Shown piece after piece: positions 32,272 through 40,172 of a stretch of DNA of 64,000 nt. The position numbers and the translations under genes were made by a program. This stretch comes from Egibacter rhizosphaerae (GTDB lineage Bacteria > Actinomycetota > Nitriliruptoria > Euzebyales > Egibacteraceae): contig NZ_CP036402.1 of the NCBI RefSeq assembly GCF_004322855.1, forward strand, positions 2,852,001 to 2,916,000, written 5' to 3'. The first letter of the stretch is position 1; every line of letters begins with the position of its first letter. The notes under the pieces are model-generated. The model ran no database searches, was not told the DNA's origin, and worked only from the letters and a program-made list of their open reading frames with translations.

Positions 32272-32952
32272 ATGAGCAGTGACGACGCTCTGGTGAGCGG
32301 GCTCCCCGGCCCGCCCACGAGCAAGACGGCTTACGTCCTCGAGCGTCTGCGCGCCGAGATCGCCCGCGGCGAGGTGCAACCGGGCGATCCGCTGCGCCAG
32401 TCGGACCTCGCCCATCGGTTCGGGGTGAGTCCCACCCCGGTGCGCGAGGCGCTGCGCCTGCTCGAGGCCGAGGGGTCGGTCAGCTACTCCCCGCACCGTG
32501 GGGCCACGGTCAACGAGCTCAGCCATGAGCACCTGGGCGACTTGTACGAGCTGCGGGCGACCGTCGAAGCGCTCGGTGCGCGCCTGGCCGCGGGGCGCAT
32601 GACCGACGAGCAGCTCGCGCGGGCCCGCGAGCTGCACGAGCGCACGGTGGCCGCGTCGTCGATCGAGGACCGCAAGCAGCTCGGAGCCTGGAACCGCGAG
32701 CTGCACCTGCTCATCTGCCGCAGCGGCTCCGACCTCGTGGCGGAGCACTCGGAGTCCCTGTGGCGCATGATCCCCACCCGCCTCACGTTGATGAACGACC
32801 CGGCGATCACCGACGAGTTCAACGAGCAGCACGAACAGCTCATCGTCGCCCTCGAGCACGGGGACGGAGACCGAGCGGAGGAGATCATGCGCGAGCACAT
32901 CATGAGCGCTGCCGCGCACCGCCGTGACATCGTCGAGCGCGGGGCGAGCTGA
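32272..32952 (+). CDS. GntR family transcriptional regulator, FCD type
   Basis: The 226-residue protein has the N-terminal winged helix (residues about 17-80) with the GntR hallmark GDPLRQSDLAHRFGVSPTPVREALRLLEAEG, and an all-helical FCD ligand domain (about 90-220) with acidic and His residues that commonly bind a metal and an organic acid. It is divergent from the isomerase-reductase pair and precedes the lyase-cyclase-dehydrogenase genes, so it may control these in response to a carboxylic acid. The ATG at 32272 is chosen as the first Met before the domain. Confidence 0.9.
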   Translation: MSSDDALVSGLPGPPTSKTAYVLERLRAEIARGEVQPGDPLRQSDLAHRFGVSPTPVREALRLLEAEGSVSYSPHRGATVNELSHEHLGDLYELRATVEALGARLAAGRMTDEQLARARELHERTVAASSIEDRKQLGAWNRELHLLICRSGSDLVAEHSESLWRMIPTRLTLMNDPAITDEFNEQHEQLIVALEHGDGDRAEEIMREHIMSAAAHRRDIVERGAS

Positions 32953-33015
32953 CCCACGCGAGCCTTCCGCGACTCCACCTTCGCCAGCCCTCGTCGCACG
33001 GGTCCAGGAGCCTGC

Positions 33016-34365
33016 ATGAGCATCGCGTGGACGGCCACGACCGACGAGATGGCCGCCTGCTTCACGGACGCCCGCGAGGTGCAGGCCTGGCTCGACGTGG
33101 AGGCCGCCCTCGCCCGCGCGGAGGCGCGGCTGGGGCTCGTCCCCTCGGAGGCTGCGGAGCAGATCACCGCGCGCGCCCGCGTCGACGAGTACGACCTCGA
33201 CGCCCTGCGCGCGGAGATCCGTCACGCCGTGCACCCCGTGATGCCGCTCGTGCGGGCGCTGGCCGATCGGTGCGCGGGCGGGGCCGGCGAGTACGTGCAC
33301 TGGGGCGCGACGACCCAGGACGTCCTCGACACGGGGCTCGTGCTGCGGCTGGCGGAGGCCGAGGAGCTGCTCAGCCGCGACCTCGCCCGGCTGATCGACA
33401 TCCTCGAGGGACTCGCCCGCGCCCACCGCGGGACGCCGATGGCCGGGCGCACCCACGGCCAGCAGGCCGTGCCGATCACGTTCGGCTACAAGGTCGCCGT
33501 CTGGGTGGACGAGCTGCGCCGCCACGCCCGCACCTTGGCGAGCCTGCGGACCGAGACGTTCGTCGTGCAGTTCGGCGGGGCCGCCGGAACGCTCGCGTCG
33601 CTCGGACCGGTCGGACTCGAGGTGCGCGCCGCCCTCGCGGACGAGCTCGACCTCGGCGAGGCGCTGATCACGTGGCACACGAGCCGCGACCGCGCCGCCC
33701 ATCTGGCGTTCGTGGTCGCGATGGTCGCGGGCGCCGTGCAGCGCGCCGCCGCGGAGGTCGTCGCGCTGCAGCGCACCGAGGTCGGCGAGGTCGCCGAGCC
33801 CGCCCACGCCGGTAAGGTCGGTTCGAGCACGATGCCGCACAAGCACAACCCCGCGACCTGCGAGGCGATCTGGACGCTCGGCGAGCTCGTCCTGGGCGAC
33901 GTGCGGACCGGCCTCTCGGGGTTCGGCTCGCTGCACGAGCGCGACAAGGCCGTCTACACCGTCGACGTCGACTACCTGCCGCGCGTCTTCGGTCACACCC
34001 ACCGCATGCTCGAACTGGCCACCGAGGTGTTCGCCGGACTCACGGTGGACCGCGGACGCATGCGCGCGAACCTCGACGCGAGCCGCGGCGGGGTGTTCAG
34101 CGAGCGCGCGATGATGGTGCTCGCCGACCGGATCGGGCGCCAGCGAGCCCACGACCTCGTGTCCGCGGCCGCGCGGAGCGCCACCGACCACGGCGGGCAC
34201 CTGCGGGACGCCCTGCACGCGCACCCGGAGGTCGCCACGGTGCTGGGCGTCTCGGAGATCGACGGGCTGTTCGATCCCGAGCCCCTGACCGAGGCCGCCG
34301 TCGCGATGGTCGATCGGGTCTGTCCGCCGTCGCGGTCCGCCGACGAGCCCGCGACCACTGGTTGA
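33016..34365 (+). CDS. Lyase of the adenylosuccinate lyase / carboxymuconate cycloisomerase superfamily
   Basis: The 449-residue protein carries the superfamily signatures: HWGATTQDVLDT, GRTHGQQAVPITFG, and GSSTMPHKHNPATCE, the flexible catalytic loop with its Ser. The superfamily covers fumarase, argininosuccinate lyase, adenylosuccinate lyase and 3-carboxy-cis,cis-muconate cycloisomerase; overall form is closest to the PcaB/PurB branch. Because it sits among catabolic genes with a cyclase and an aldehyde dehydrogenase, a role in acid breakdown is more likely than purine synthesis. A second homologue is at 51267-52658. Confidence 0.8.
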   Translation: MSIAWTATTDEMAACFTDAREVQAWLDVEAALARAEARLGLVPSEAAEQITARARVDEYDLDALRAEIRHAVHPVMPLVRALADRCAGGAGEYVHWGATTQDVLDTGLVLRLAEAEELLSRDLARLIDILEGLARAHRGTPMAGRTHGQQAVPITFGYKVAVWVDELRRHARTLASLRTETFVVQFGGAAGTLASLGPVGLEVRAALADELDLGEALITWHTSRDRAAHLAFVVAMVAGAVQRAAAEVVALQRTEVGEVAEPAHAGKVGSSTMPHKHNPATCEAIWTLGELVLGDVRTGLSGFGSLHERDKAVYTVDVDYLPRVFGHTHRMLELATEVFAGLTVDRGRMRANLDASRGGVFSERAMMVLADRIGRQRAHDLVSAAARSATDHGGHLRDALHAHPEVATVLGVSEIDGLFDPEPLTEAAVAMVDRVCPPSRSADEPATTG

Positions 34366-34390
34366 CAGCCGTGTCGTGGTTCTGGATAGT
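34362..34390 (+). promoter_or_regulatory. Promoter of the cyclase-ALDH operon, overlapped by an inverted repeat
   Basis: TTGACA (34362-34367) and GATAGT (34385-34390) are 17 bases apart, facing the cyclase gene whose ATG is at 34439. The -10 lies in an imperfect inverted repeat from 34386 to 34406 with arms ATAGT and ACTAT at its ends and CGGG / CCCG inside. A repressor bound there would block the promoter. Confidence 0.7.
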
Positions 34391-34406
34391 TCGGGTGCCC
34401 GACTAT
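34386..34406. promoter_or_regulatory. Shared operator-like motif, site 2
   Basis: The site reads ATAGTTCGGGTGCCC then GACTAT; 8 of 10 base pairs match across the dyad. It is the most symmetrical member of the group at 29792, 51226, 55546 and 59816 and overlaps the -10 box. Confidence 0.55.
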
Positions 34407-34438
34407 GAAGGTCCCGAAGATCTGAGGAGCGTGTCGCG

Positions 34439-35254
34439 ATGACCGCAGCGCCGTTGTGGCAGCGCGTCGCGGGTAGCGAGGTGGTGGACCTCGCGCACGC
34501 GCTCCGTCGCGGGATCCCGGCGTCACCGAACCACCCGCCGTTCCAGTTCGCGCTGCAGCGCCGTCACGGTGACATGGTCCGCGACGACGGGGGCTCCGCC
34601 GCGAACGAGATCATCGTCACCGGGGGGCACGTCGGCACGCACGTCGACGCCCTCGCCCACATCTCGCAGGACGGGAGACTGCACGGCGGGCTCGACGCCG
34701 CCGAGGTGACTGGCAACGACGGCTTCACGCGACTGGGCATCGACGAGTTCCCCCCGTTCGCGGGCAGGGGCGTGCTGCTGGACGTCGCGGGGGTTCGTGG
34801 CGTCGACGTGCTCCCTGCCGGCGAGGAGGTCACCCCGGCCGACCTCGCCGCGGCGGAGGAGGCGGCCGGTACTGCGGTCGGCGAGGGCGATGCCGTCCTC
34901 CTGCGGACCGGCTGGTCCGAGCACATCGCCGCTCCCGAACGGTTCCGGGGCGACCGTGACGGGACCCCGGGACCCGGGGAGGCCGCGGGCTCCTGGCTCG
35001 CCGCCCGGGGGGTCTCGGTGGTCGGCGGGGAAACGATCTCCTTCGAGGCCATCCAGCCGTGGACCGGTGTTCGGGCGCTGCCGGTGCACCGCCAACTGCT
35101 CGTGGACGCCGGGATCAACATCATCGAGGTCATGGATCTGCGTGGCCTCGCCGGGCGAGGGCTCGGTGCGTTCACGTTCCTGCTCGCGCCGCTGAAGATC
35201 GCCGGTGGCACCGGCGCGCCCGCGCGCCCGCTCGCGCTGATCGAGCCCTCGTGA
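34439..35254 (+). CDS. Cyclase family protein (kynurenine formamidase-like)
   Basis: The 271-residue protein has the metal motif GGHVGTHVDALAH, the cyclase/KynB HxGTHxDxxxH signature, and later DAVLLRTGW and GGETISFE. These enzymes hydrolyse amides or lactone-like bonds using zinc or manganese. The substrate is unknown; isatin hydrolases and 2-aminobenzoyl-type hydrolases share the fold. GAGGAG precedes the ATG. It starts the operon with the aldehyde dehydrogenase 45 bp downstream. Confidence 0.85.
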   Translation: MTAAPLWQRVAGSEVVDLAHALRRGIPASPNHPPFQFALQRRHGDMVRDDGGSAANEIIVTGGHVGTHVDALAHISQDGRLHGGLDAAEVTGNDGFTRLGIDEFPPFAGRGVLLDVAGVRGVDVLPAGEEVTPADLAAAEEAAGTAVGEGDAVLLRTGWSEHIAAPERFRGDRDGTPGPGEAAGSWLAARGVSVVGGETISFEAIQPWTGVRALPVHRQLLVDAGINIIEVMDLRGLAGRGLGAFTFLLAPLKIAGGTGAPARPLALIEPS

Positions 35255-35299
35255 AGCGCCGCGTCCTGCCGTCCACCGACGACCGCGAGGTGTAGACCG

Positions 35300-36718
35300 A
35301 TGGTCACCGCCAGACTGTTCATCGATGGGACCTGGGTCGAGGGGGCCGAGCGCGGCACCGTCGAGCACAAGTTCACCGGGGAGCCGCTGGCCGAGCTGCA
35401 CCATGCGAGCGCCGATCAGGTGGCCGCGGCGGTCGCGGCCCTGGTGCGCGGGCAGGCGACCGCCGGGCTGGGCCCGCGCGAGCGCTTCTCCGTGCTGTCG
35501 CGCGCGGCCGAGCTCGTCGGTGCCCGACGCGACGAACTGCGACGCACGATCGTCGACGAGACCGGCTTCGCGCACCGGGACGCCGAGGGGGAGATCAACC
35601 GCGCGATCGAGACGCTGCGGCTGTCCGGCGAGGAGGCCGCGCGCCTGACCGGGGAGATGGTCCCGCTCGAGGCAGCGCCCGGCGTCCAGCGGCGGATCGG
35701 CTACACGATGCGGGTTCCCGTGGGGGTCGTCGCGGCGATCACGCCGTTCAACTCCCCGCTCAACACCGTGTGCCACAAGGTGGGCCCGGCGCTGGCGGCC
35801 GGTAACGCCGTCGCGCTCAAGCCCTCGGCGTACACCCCGCTGACGGCCGAGCTGCTCGTCGAGATCCTGCTGGAGGCCGGCCTGCCCACGTCGTTGATCG
35901 CACTGGTGCACGGTCCCGGCAGCCAGGCCGGTCAGGCGCTGCTGATCGACGAGCGGATCGGCTACTACACGTTCACCGGCAGTACCGAGGTCGGCCGTCA
36001 CATCCGCGCGACCGTGGGCCTGCGCGGCGCGCAGCTGGAGCTCGGCAGCCTGTCGAGCTCGCTCGTGTGCGCCGACGCGGACGTCGACACCACGGTCGCG
36101 AAGTGCGCGAACGCCGCGTTCCGCAAAGCCGGCCAGGTGTGCACGAGCGTGCAGCGGCTCTACGTGCACGAGGACGTCGCGGACGCGTTCGAGGCGGGGC
36201 TCACCGCGGCCGCGGAGGCACTCACCTGCGGGGACCCGCGCGATCCGGCGACCGAGGTGGGCCCGTTGATCAGTGAGCCCGAGGCGGAGCGGGTCGAGCG
36301 GTGGATCGAGCGGGCGGCCGAGCGCGGCGCGCGGGTGCTCACGGGCGGCACCCGTGAGGGACGGGTGGTGCGCCCGACCGTGCTGACCGATGTCGACGCC
36401 GCCGCCGAGCTGATGTGCCGCGAGCTGTTCGGGCCCGCCGTCGTCATCCGGCGCTTCGAGGACCTCGACGAGGCGATCGCCGAGGCCAACGACACGCCCT
36501 ACGGGCTCGCGGCCGGGGTGTTCACGCGTGACCTGCACCGCGCGTTCGAGTGCGTGGGACGGCTGCACATGGGTTCGGTGCACATCAACGAGACCTCGTC
36601 CAGCCGTATCGACCTCATGCCCTACGGCGGCGTCAAGGACTCCGGGTCCGGCAAGGAGGGCCCCCGCTACGCGATCCGCGAGATGACCGAGGAGCGGCTC
36701 GTCACGATCGCCTACTGA
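35300..36718 (+). CDS. NAD(P)-dependent aldehyde dehydrogenase
   Basis: The 472-residue enzyme has VPVGVVAAITPFNSPLN, LKPS, FTGSTEVGRHI (cofactor loop), the catalytic Glu in LELGSLS, and the catalytic Cys in KAGQVCTSVQRLYV. The end PYGGVKDSGSGKEGPRYAI is typical of the lactaldehyde / succinate-semialdehyde dehydrogenase branch. The canonical LELGGK is LELGSL here. The substrate is probably an aldehyde made by the preceding lyase or cyclase steps. Confidence 0.9.
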   Translation: MVTARLFIDGTWVEGAERGTVEHKFTGEPLAELHHASADQVAAAVAALVRGQATAGLGPRERFSVLSRAAELVGARRDELRRTIVDETGFAHRDAEGEINRAIETLRLSGEEAARLTGEMVPLEAAPGVQRRIGYTMRVPVGVVAAITPFNSPLNTVCHKVGPALAAGNAVALKPSAYTPLTAELLVEILLEAGLPTSLIALVHGPGSQAGQALLIDERIGYYTFTGSTEVGRHIRATVGLRGAQLELGSLSSSLVCADADVDTTVAKCANAAFRKAGQVCTSVQRLYVHEDVADAFEAGLTAAAEALTCGDPRDPATEVGPLISEPEAERVERWIERAAERGARVLTGGTREGRVVRPTVLTDVDAAAELMCRELFGPAVVIRRFEDLDEAIAEANDTPYGLAAGVFTRDLHRAFECVGRLHMGSVHINETSSSRIDLMPYGGVKDSGSGKEGPRYAIREMTEERLVTIAY

Positions 36719-36748
36719 GCCGGGACACCCGGGCGCCACCGCGGGGTG

Positions 36749-38398
36749 CTAGAGCCGGGGCAGGATCACCTTGAGGGCGAGCACCTCGTCGGCGCCCTCG
36801 AAGATCGAGAGGACGCGAGCATCGACGAACAGCCGGCTCACCGGATACTCCTCGGCGTAGCCCATCCCGCCGTGCAGCTGCTGGGCCTCCCGGGTGACCC
36901 GCTCCGCGGCGGCGCACGCCATCGACTTCGCGAGGGCGGCATCGACCCCCGGGTCGCCCTCGTCGGCGTTCCCGTGGCGCAGCGCCGCCGCGTCCCCGAG
37001 CGCACGCGCTGCCGCGAGGTCGGCGGCCATGCGGGCGACCTTCGCGCGGGTGAGCGGCTGTTCGGCGAGGGGCACGCCGAACACGTGCCGGTCCCGAACG
37101 TAGGCTGTGGCCTCGTCGAGGGCGGCCTGCATCACACCGGTCGCTCGTGCGACCGTCTGCAACCGCCCGGTCGCGAACGCCCGCATCTGCAGGTAGAAGC
37201 CGCGCCCCTCGCCCTCGTCCCCGCCGACGATGGCGTCGCCGGGCATCCGGAGCCCGTCGATCGCGAGGTCGAAGCTGTGCATCCCCCGGTAGCCGATCGT
37301 GGGGATCGCGCGCGCGGTCAGGCGCCCGCCGCGGGCCTGCTCGTGGGTCCACGCACGACCCGGGTAGGGGGGCTTCTCGAGGACGAACAGCGAGAGCCCG
37401 CGGTGGCGGTCCCCGGGTGCGCCCGTGCGCGCGAGCAACAGGATCAGGTCGGCCCGACCGGCGAACGTACACCACGTCTTGCGTCCGTCCAGCACCCAGT
37501 CCCCGTCCGGGCCGCCCGCGTCGGCCACCCGCCGTGCGCGGGTGGTCAGGTTCGCGACGTCGGAGCCGTGATCGGGTTCGGTCACCGCGATCGCGCACAT
37601 GGCGTCCCCGCCCGCGATCGCCGGCAGCCACCGCTGCCGCTGCGCCTCGGTGCCGCCCTCGAGCAGCGCCCCGGCGAGCATCTCCGGGCGGGTGATCAGG
37701 CTGCCGGCCGCGCCCAGCGAGGCGCGCGACAACTCCTCGGTGACCACCAGCATCCGCTGCAGGGCGTGCCCTCGATCGCCCGTGTCGGGCAGGGAGCCCC
37801 CGTAGGCCTCCGGGATGCTCAGGCCGAAGCACCCGAGGTCCGCGAGCTCGCGGATCAGCCACTCGGGAACGTCGGCGTCCTCGCGATGGATCCGCTGGGC
37901 CTCCGGCGCGACCCGGTCGCGCGCGTGCTCGCGCACCCCGGCGCGGATCAGCGCGGCGTCCTCGTCCAGCGGGCGCGGCACGCCCTCGGCGAGGGTCCGG
38001 GCGCCCACGGCGTCGAGCCGAACGGGGTCGGTGGCGCGCGCCAGCGCATGGTGCACGGCTGCCGGCGGTGGCTCCGGCCCGATGGCCGGCCGACCGGTGA
38101 GGTCGGCGGCGGCGAGCCCCGCGGCCACGAGCGCGAGGGTGGCGGGCGTGTCGTCGGTCGCGGCGTCGAGCAGGGCTGCCGCGGCCCGGGCGCGGCCCGC
38201 GGCCACGACGAGGTCGTAGCCGGCGACCTGTTCGGCGGCCGGGTCGGCCTCGGCACGCAGCGCCCCGGCGCGTGCAGCGATCGTGGTCCGGCACCAGTCG
38301 AGAAGCGTGTCCGCGTCGTGGCGGTCGTCCATGCGCAGGCCCCGGGCTCCTCGCGCCAGCGTCGCGCGGCTGATATGACCTGCCGGTAGCGGTTCCAT
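36749..38398 (-). CDS. Long acyl-CoA dehydrogenase
   Basis: The 549-residue flavoprotein has the usual ACAD parts from about residue 150: IRELADLGCFGLSIPEAYGG, AIAVTEPDHGSDVANL (FAD and substrate binding), TWCTFAGRADLILLLART, RDRHVFGVPLAEQPLTRAKVA, QLHGGMGYAEEYPVSRL, and SIFEGADEV with the catalytic Glu. The first 145 residues are an extra Ala-rich helical domain not seen in the 380-residue enzymes. The ATG at 38398 has GGAGG upstream. It stands alone, converging on the aldehyde dehydrogenase and divergent from the insertion element. Confidence 0.9.
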   Translation of the reverse strand: MEPLPAGHISRATLARGARGLRMDDRHDADTLLDWCRTTIAARAGALRAEADPAAEQVAGYDLVVAAGRARAAAALLDAATDDTPATLALVAAGLAAADLTGRPAIGPEPPPAAVHHALARATDPVRLDAVGARTLAEGVPRPLDEDAALIRAGVREHARDRVAPEAQRIHREDADVPEWLIRELADLGCFGLSIPEAYGGSLPDTGDRGHALQRMLVVTEELSRASLGAAGSLITRPEMLAGALLEGGTEAQRQRWLPAIAGGDAMCAIAVTEPDHGSDVANLTTRARRVADAGGPDGDWVLDGRKTWCTFAGRADLILLLARTGAPGDRHRGLSLFVLEKPPYPGRAWTHEQARGGRLTARAIPTIGYRGMHSFDLAIDGLRMPGDAIVGGDEGEGRGFYLQMRAFATGRLQTVARATGVMQAALDEATAYVRDRHVFGVPLAEQPLTRAKVARMAADLAAARALGDAAALRHGNADEGDPGVDAALAKSMACAAAERVTREAQQLHGGMGYAEEYPVSRLFVDARVLSIFEGADEVLALKVILPRL

Positions 38399-38497
38399 GG
38401 GTTTCGCCTCCGGAGGTGTCAGAAGGGACCCGCACAGGTTCCGAGGGTCGGGCGTTGTCGCGCCTGGTTCTCCTGACACCACCGGGAGGTGGGCTTG

Positions 38498-39763
38498 ATG
38501 ATGCACATGCATGGTATTCGAGCGCAGCAACTTTCGGCGCGGACGGTCGGCGTGGGGTTGGATCGGCTGGTGGCGGTGCCGGTGGATGTGGGCAAGTCGG
38601 CGGCGATGGCGATGGTGGTCGACTTCTCGGGTCGGCGGCTGGCCGCGCCGTTCGAGTTCGCTCTCGACCGGTCGGGGGTGGCGGGGTTCGTCGCTCGGGT
38701 CGAGCGGGTTCTGCCGGCGGAGACGGCGTTGGTGCGGGTGGGGGTGGAGGCGTGCGGGCACTACCACCGGCCGCTGGTCGCCTCGAGGGTGCTGCCCGGG
38801 CACTGGCAGCTGGTGGAGCACAACCCGGCGTGGGTGTCAGCCCAGCGGCGGGTCAACGGCACGGGTCGGACCAAGACCGACCCGATCGACTTGACCGCGA
38901 TCGCGGATCTGCTGCTGGCCGGCCGCGGCTACGAGGTGGCCGTCGGTGATGAGCTGCTGGTCGAGCTGAGCGCGTGGGCGGCGCATCGCCGCCGGCGGGT
39001 GCAGGCCCGCTCGGCGGTCAAGAACCAGCTGACCGGTCAGCTGGACCGCTGCTTTCCCGGGCTGGGCGCGAGTCTGTCGAGCGTGCTGGGCACCAAGGTC
39101 GGCCGCCTTGTCGCGGCCGAGTTCTCAGACCCCGATCGGCTCGCCCGGCTCGGCGTGGCCCGCTTCCGGGCGTTCGCGGCGCGCCGCGACGTGCGCGTGA
39201 GCGTGGCGCTGGCCGAGCGCCTCGTGGCCGCGGCCCGCGACGCGCTGCCCACGCCCGACGCGGCGGTGGCCCGTCAGGTCCTGGCCGCCGATCTGGCGCT
39301 GCTCGACGGCCTGGACGGCCAACTCGCCGAGGTCGACGCGCGCATCGACGCGCTCGTGCCCGCCACCCGCTACCGCGTGCTGACGTCGGGGCCGGGCTGG
39401 GGGGCGGTCCGCGCGGCCGGCTACGCCGCCGGCGTCGGCGACCCGGCACGCTGGCCCTCGCACCGGCAGGTGTACCGCGCCGCCGGGCTGAACCCCGCCC
39501 AGTACGAGTCCGCCGGTCGACGGCGTGACAGCGGCATCAGCCGGGAGGGATCGGTGCCGCTGCGCCGGGCGATCCTCGACCTCGGCGTGGGCCTGTGGCA
39601 CCAAGATCCCGCCGCCCGCCGCTACGCCGCCGGGCTGCGCGAGCGCGGCAAGCCCGGCGCGATCATCGCCACCGCCCTGGCCCGCCGGGCGAACAAGATC
39701 GCCTTCGCGATGGTCCGCGACCAGACGCTGTACGACCCCGCCTGCTGGGCCAGCAAGGAGTAG
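38498..39763 (+). mobile_element. IS110-family transposase (DEDD recombinase)
   Basis: The 421-residue protein has the IS110 layout: an N-terminal RuvC-like domain with VDVGKSAAMAMVVD (first Asp), RVGVEACGHYH (Glu) and GRTKTDPIDLTAIADLL (last Asp pair), a coiled middle, and the C-terminal Transposase_20 domain RQVYRAAGLNPAQYES... GISREGSVPLRRAIL with its Ser. Such enzymes use a bridge RNA encoded beside the gene to choose donor and target DNA. The ATG at 38498 follows GGGAGG at eight bases. It looks intact. No terminal inverted repeats can be defined, as expected. The left flank to the neighbouring gene is only about 100 bp, so the non-coding part must be downstream. Confidence 0.92.
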
Positions 39764-39804
39764 GACACCGGACCCTTCCCATCCGCGGTCGATCGTGCGA
39801 GGCT

Positions 39805-39900
39805 CGCGGACAGGAAGGCCGGATCAGACGTCGTACCGGCTATGGCGGACTCGTTCGCGGGTCACGCCGCTCCTAGCTTGACGCCCGGCCTTCCACCCGT
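39805..39900 (+). ncRNA. Candidate IS110/IS1111 bridge RNA
   Basis: Forty-nine bases after the transposase stop, GGAAGGCCGG (39813-39822) pairs perfectly with CCGGCCTTCC (39885-39894). Inside, GCTA (39839-39842) pairs with TAGC (39874-39877) and GCGG (39845-39848) with CCGC (39867-39870), leaving a large internal loop. A basal stem with an internal loop is what bridge RNAs of IS110 elements look like, and the IS1111 group carries them downstream of the transposase. No covariation or expression data support it, so it is a prediction. Confidence 0.4.
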
Positions 39901-40079
39901 CTCAGAGCCCGAACGAAGCCAGCTGACCCCACCCTCAGTGGAGGTCGCATAGATCAGCGTGGGCCTACGGCCCCGCCGACCTCGCACCCCACCGCCACAC
40001 AAGCATCCCGCCAGCCCCCGCGCACACCGGGGGCTGCCAAGGATGTCGTACACGATGCTTGACAAGACCTACGGCCAGC
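39901..40079 (+). other. Structured non-coding flank of the insertion element
   Basis: I see no gene here. It holds GGGCC-TAC-GGCCC (39961-39973) and a nine-base-pair hairpin (40012-40020 with 40028-40036, loop CGCACAC) that could act as a terminator. The right end of the element probably lies in or just after this stretch; its exact position is not visible. A TTGACA at 40059-40064 has no good -10 at the right distance. Confidence 0.4.
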
Positions 40080-40108
40080 TAGGCAGTGGCCCCCACATCC
40101 TATAGGAT
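40080..40108 (+). promoter_or_regulatory. Candidate promoter of the gamma-glutamyltransferase gene with palindrome
   Basis: TAGGCA (40080-40085) and TAGGAT (40103-40108) are 17 bases apart. The -10 is part of ATCCTATAGGAT (40097-40108), a perfect 12-bp palindrome shared in its core with 27631 and 46229. It may be an operator or only a promoter style. Confidence 0.4.
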
Positions 40109-40172
40109 TGGCCGGTGCGGTTGAATGCCGTGTCGCTGGGCGGAACCGACGGAACCTCGAGGGATCCAGGTC

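Noticed and set aside
38415-38480. GGTGTCAG / CTGACACC as terminal inverted repeats of the insertion element
   Set aside because: Both arms are on the same side of the transposase; no matching copy was found at the right end, and IS110 elements usually lack such repeats.
36749-38821. Longer acyl-CoA dehydrogenase starting upstream of 38398
   Set aside because: The extra frame overlaps the insertion element and lacks similarity; GGAGG before 38398 fits the start.
40059-40064. TTGACA as the -35 of the gamma-glutamyltransferase promoter
   Set aside because: At 16-18 bases the -10 candidates (AGGCAG, GGCAGT, GCAGTG) are poor; the TAGGCA/TAGGAT pair fits better.
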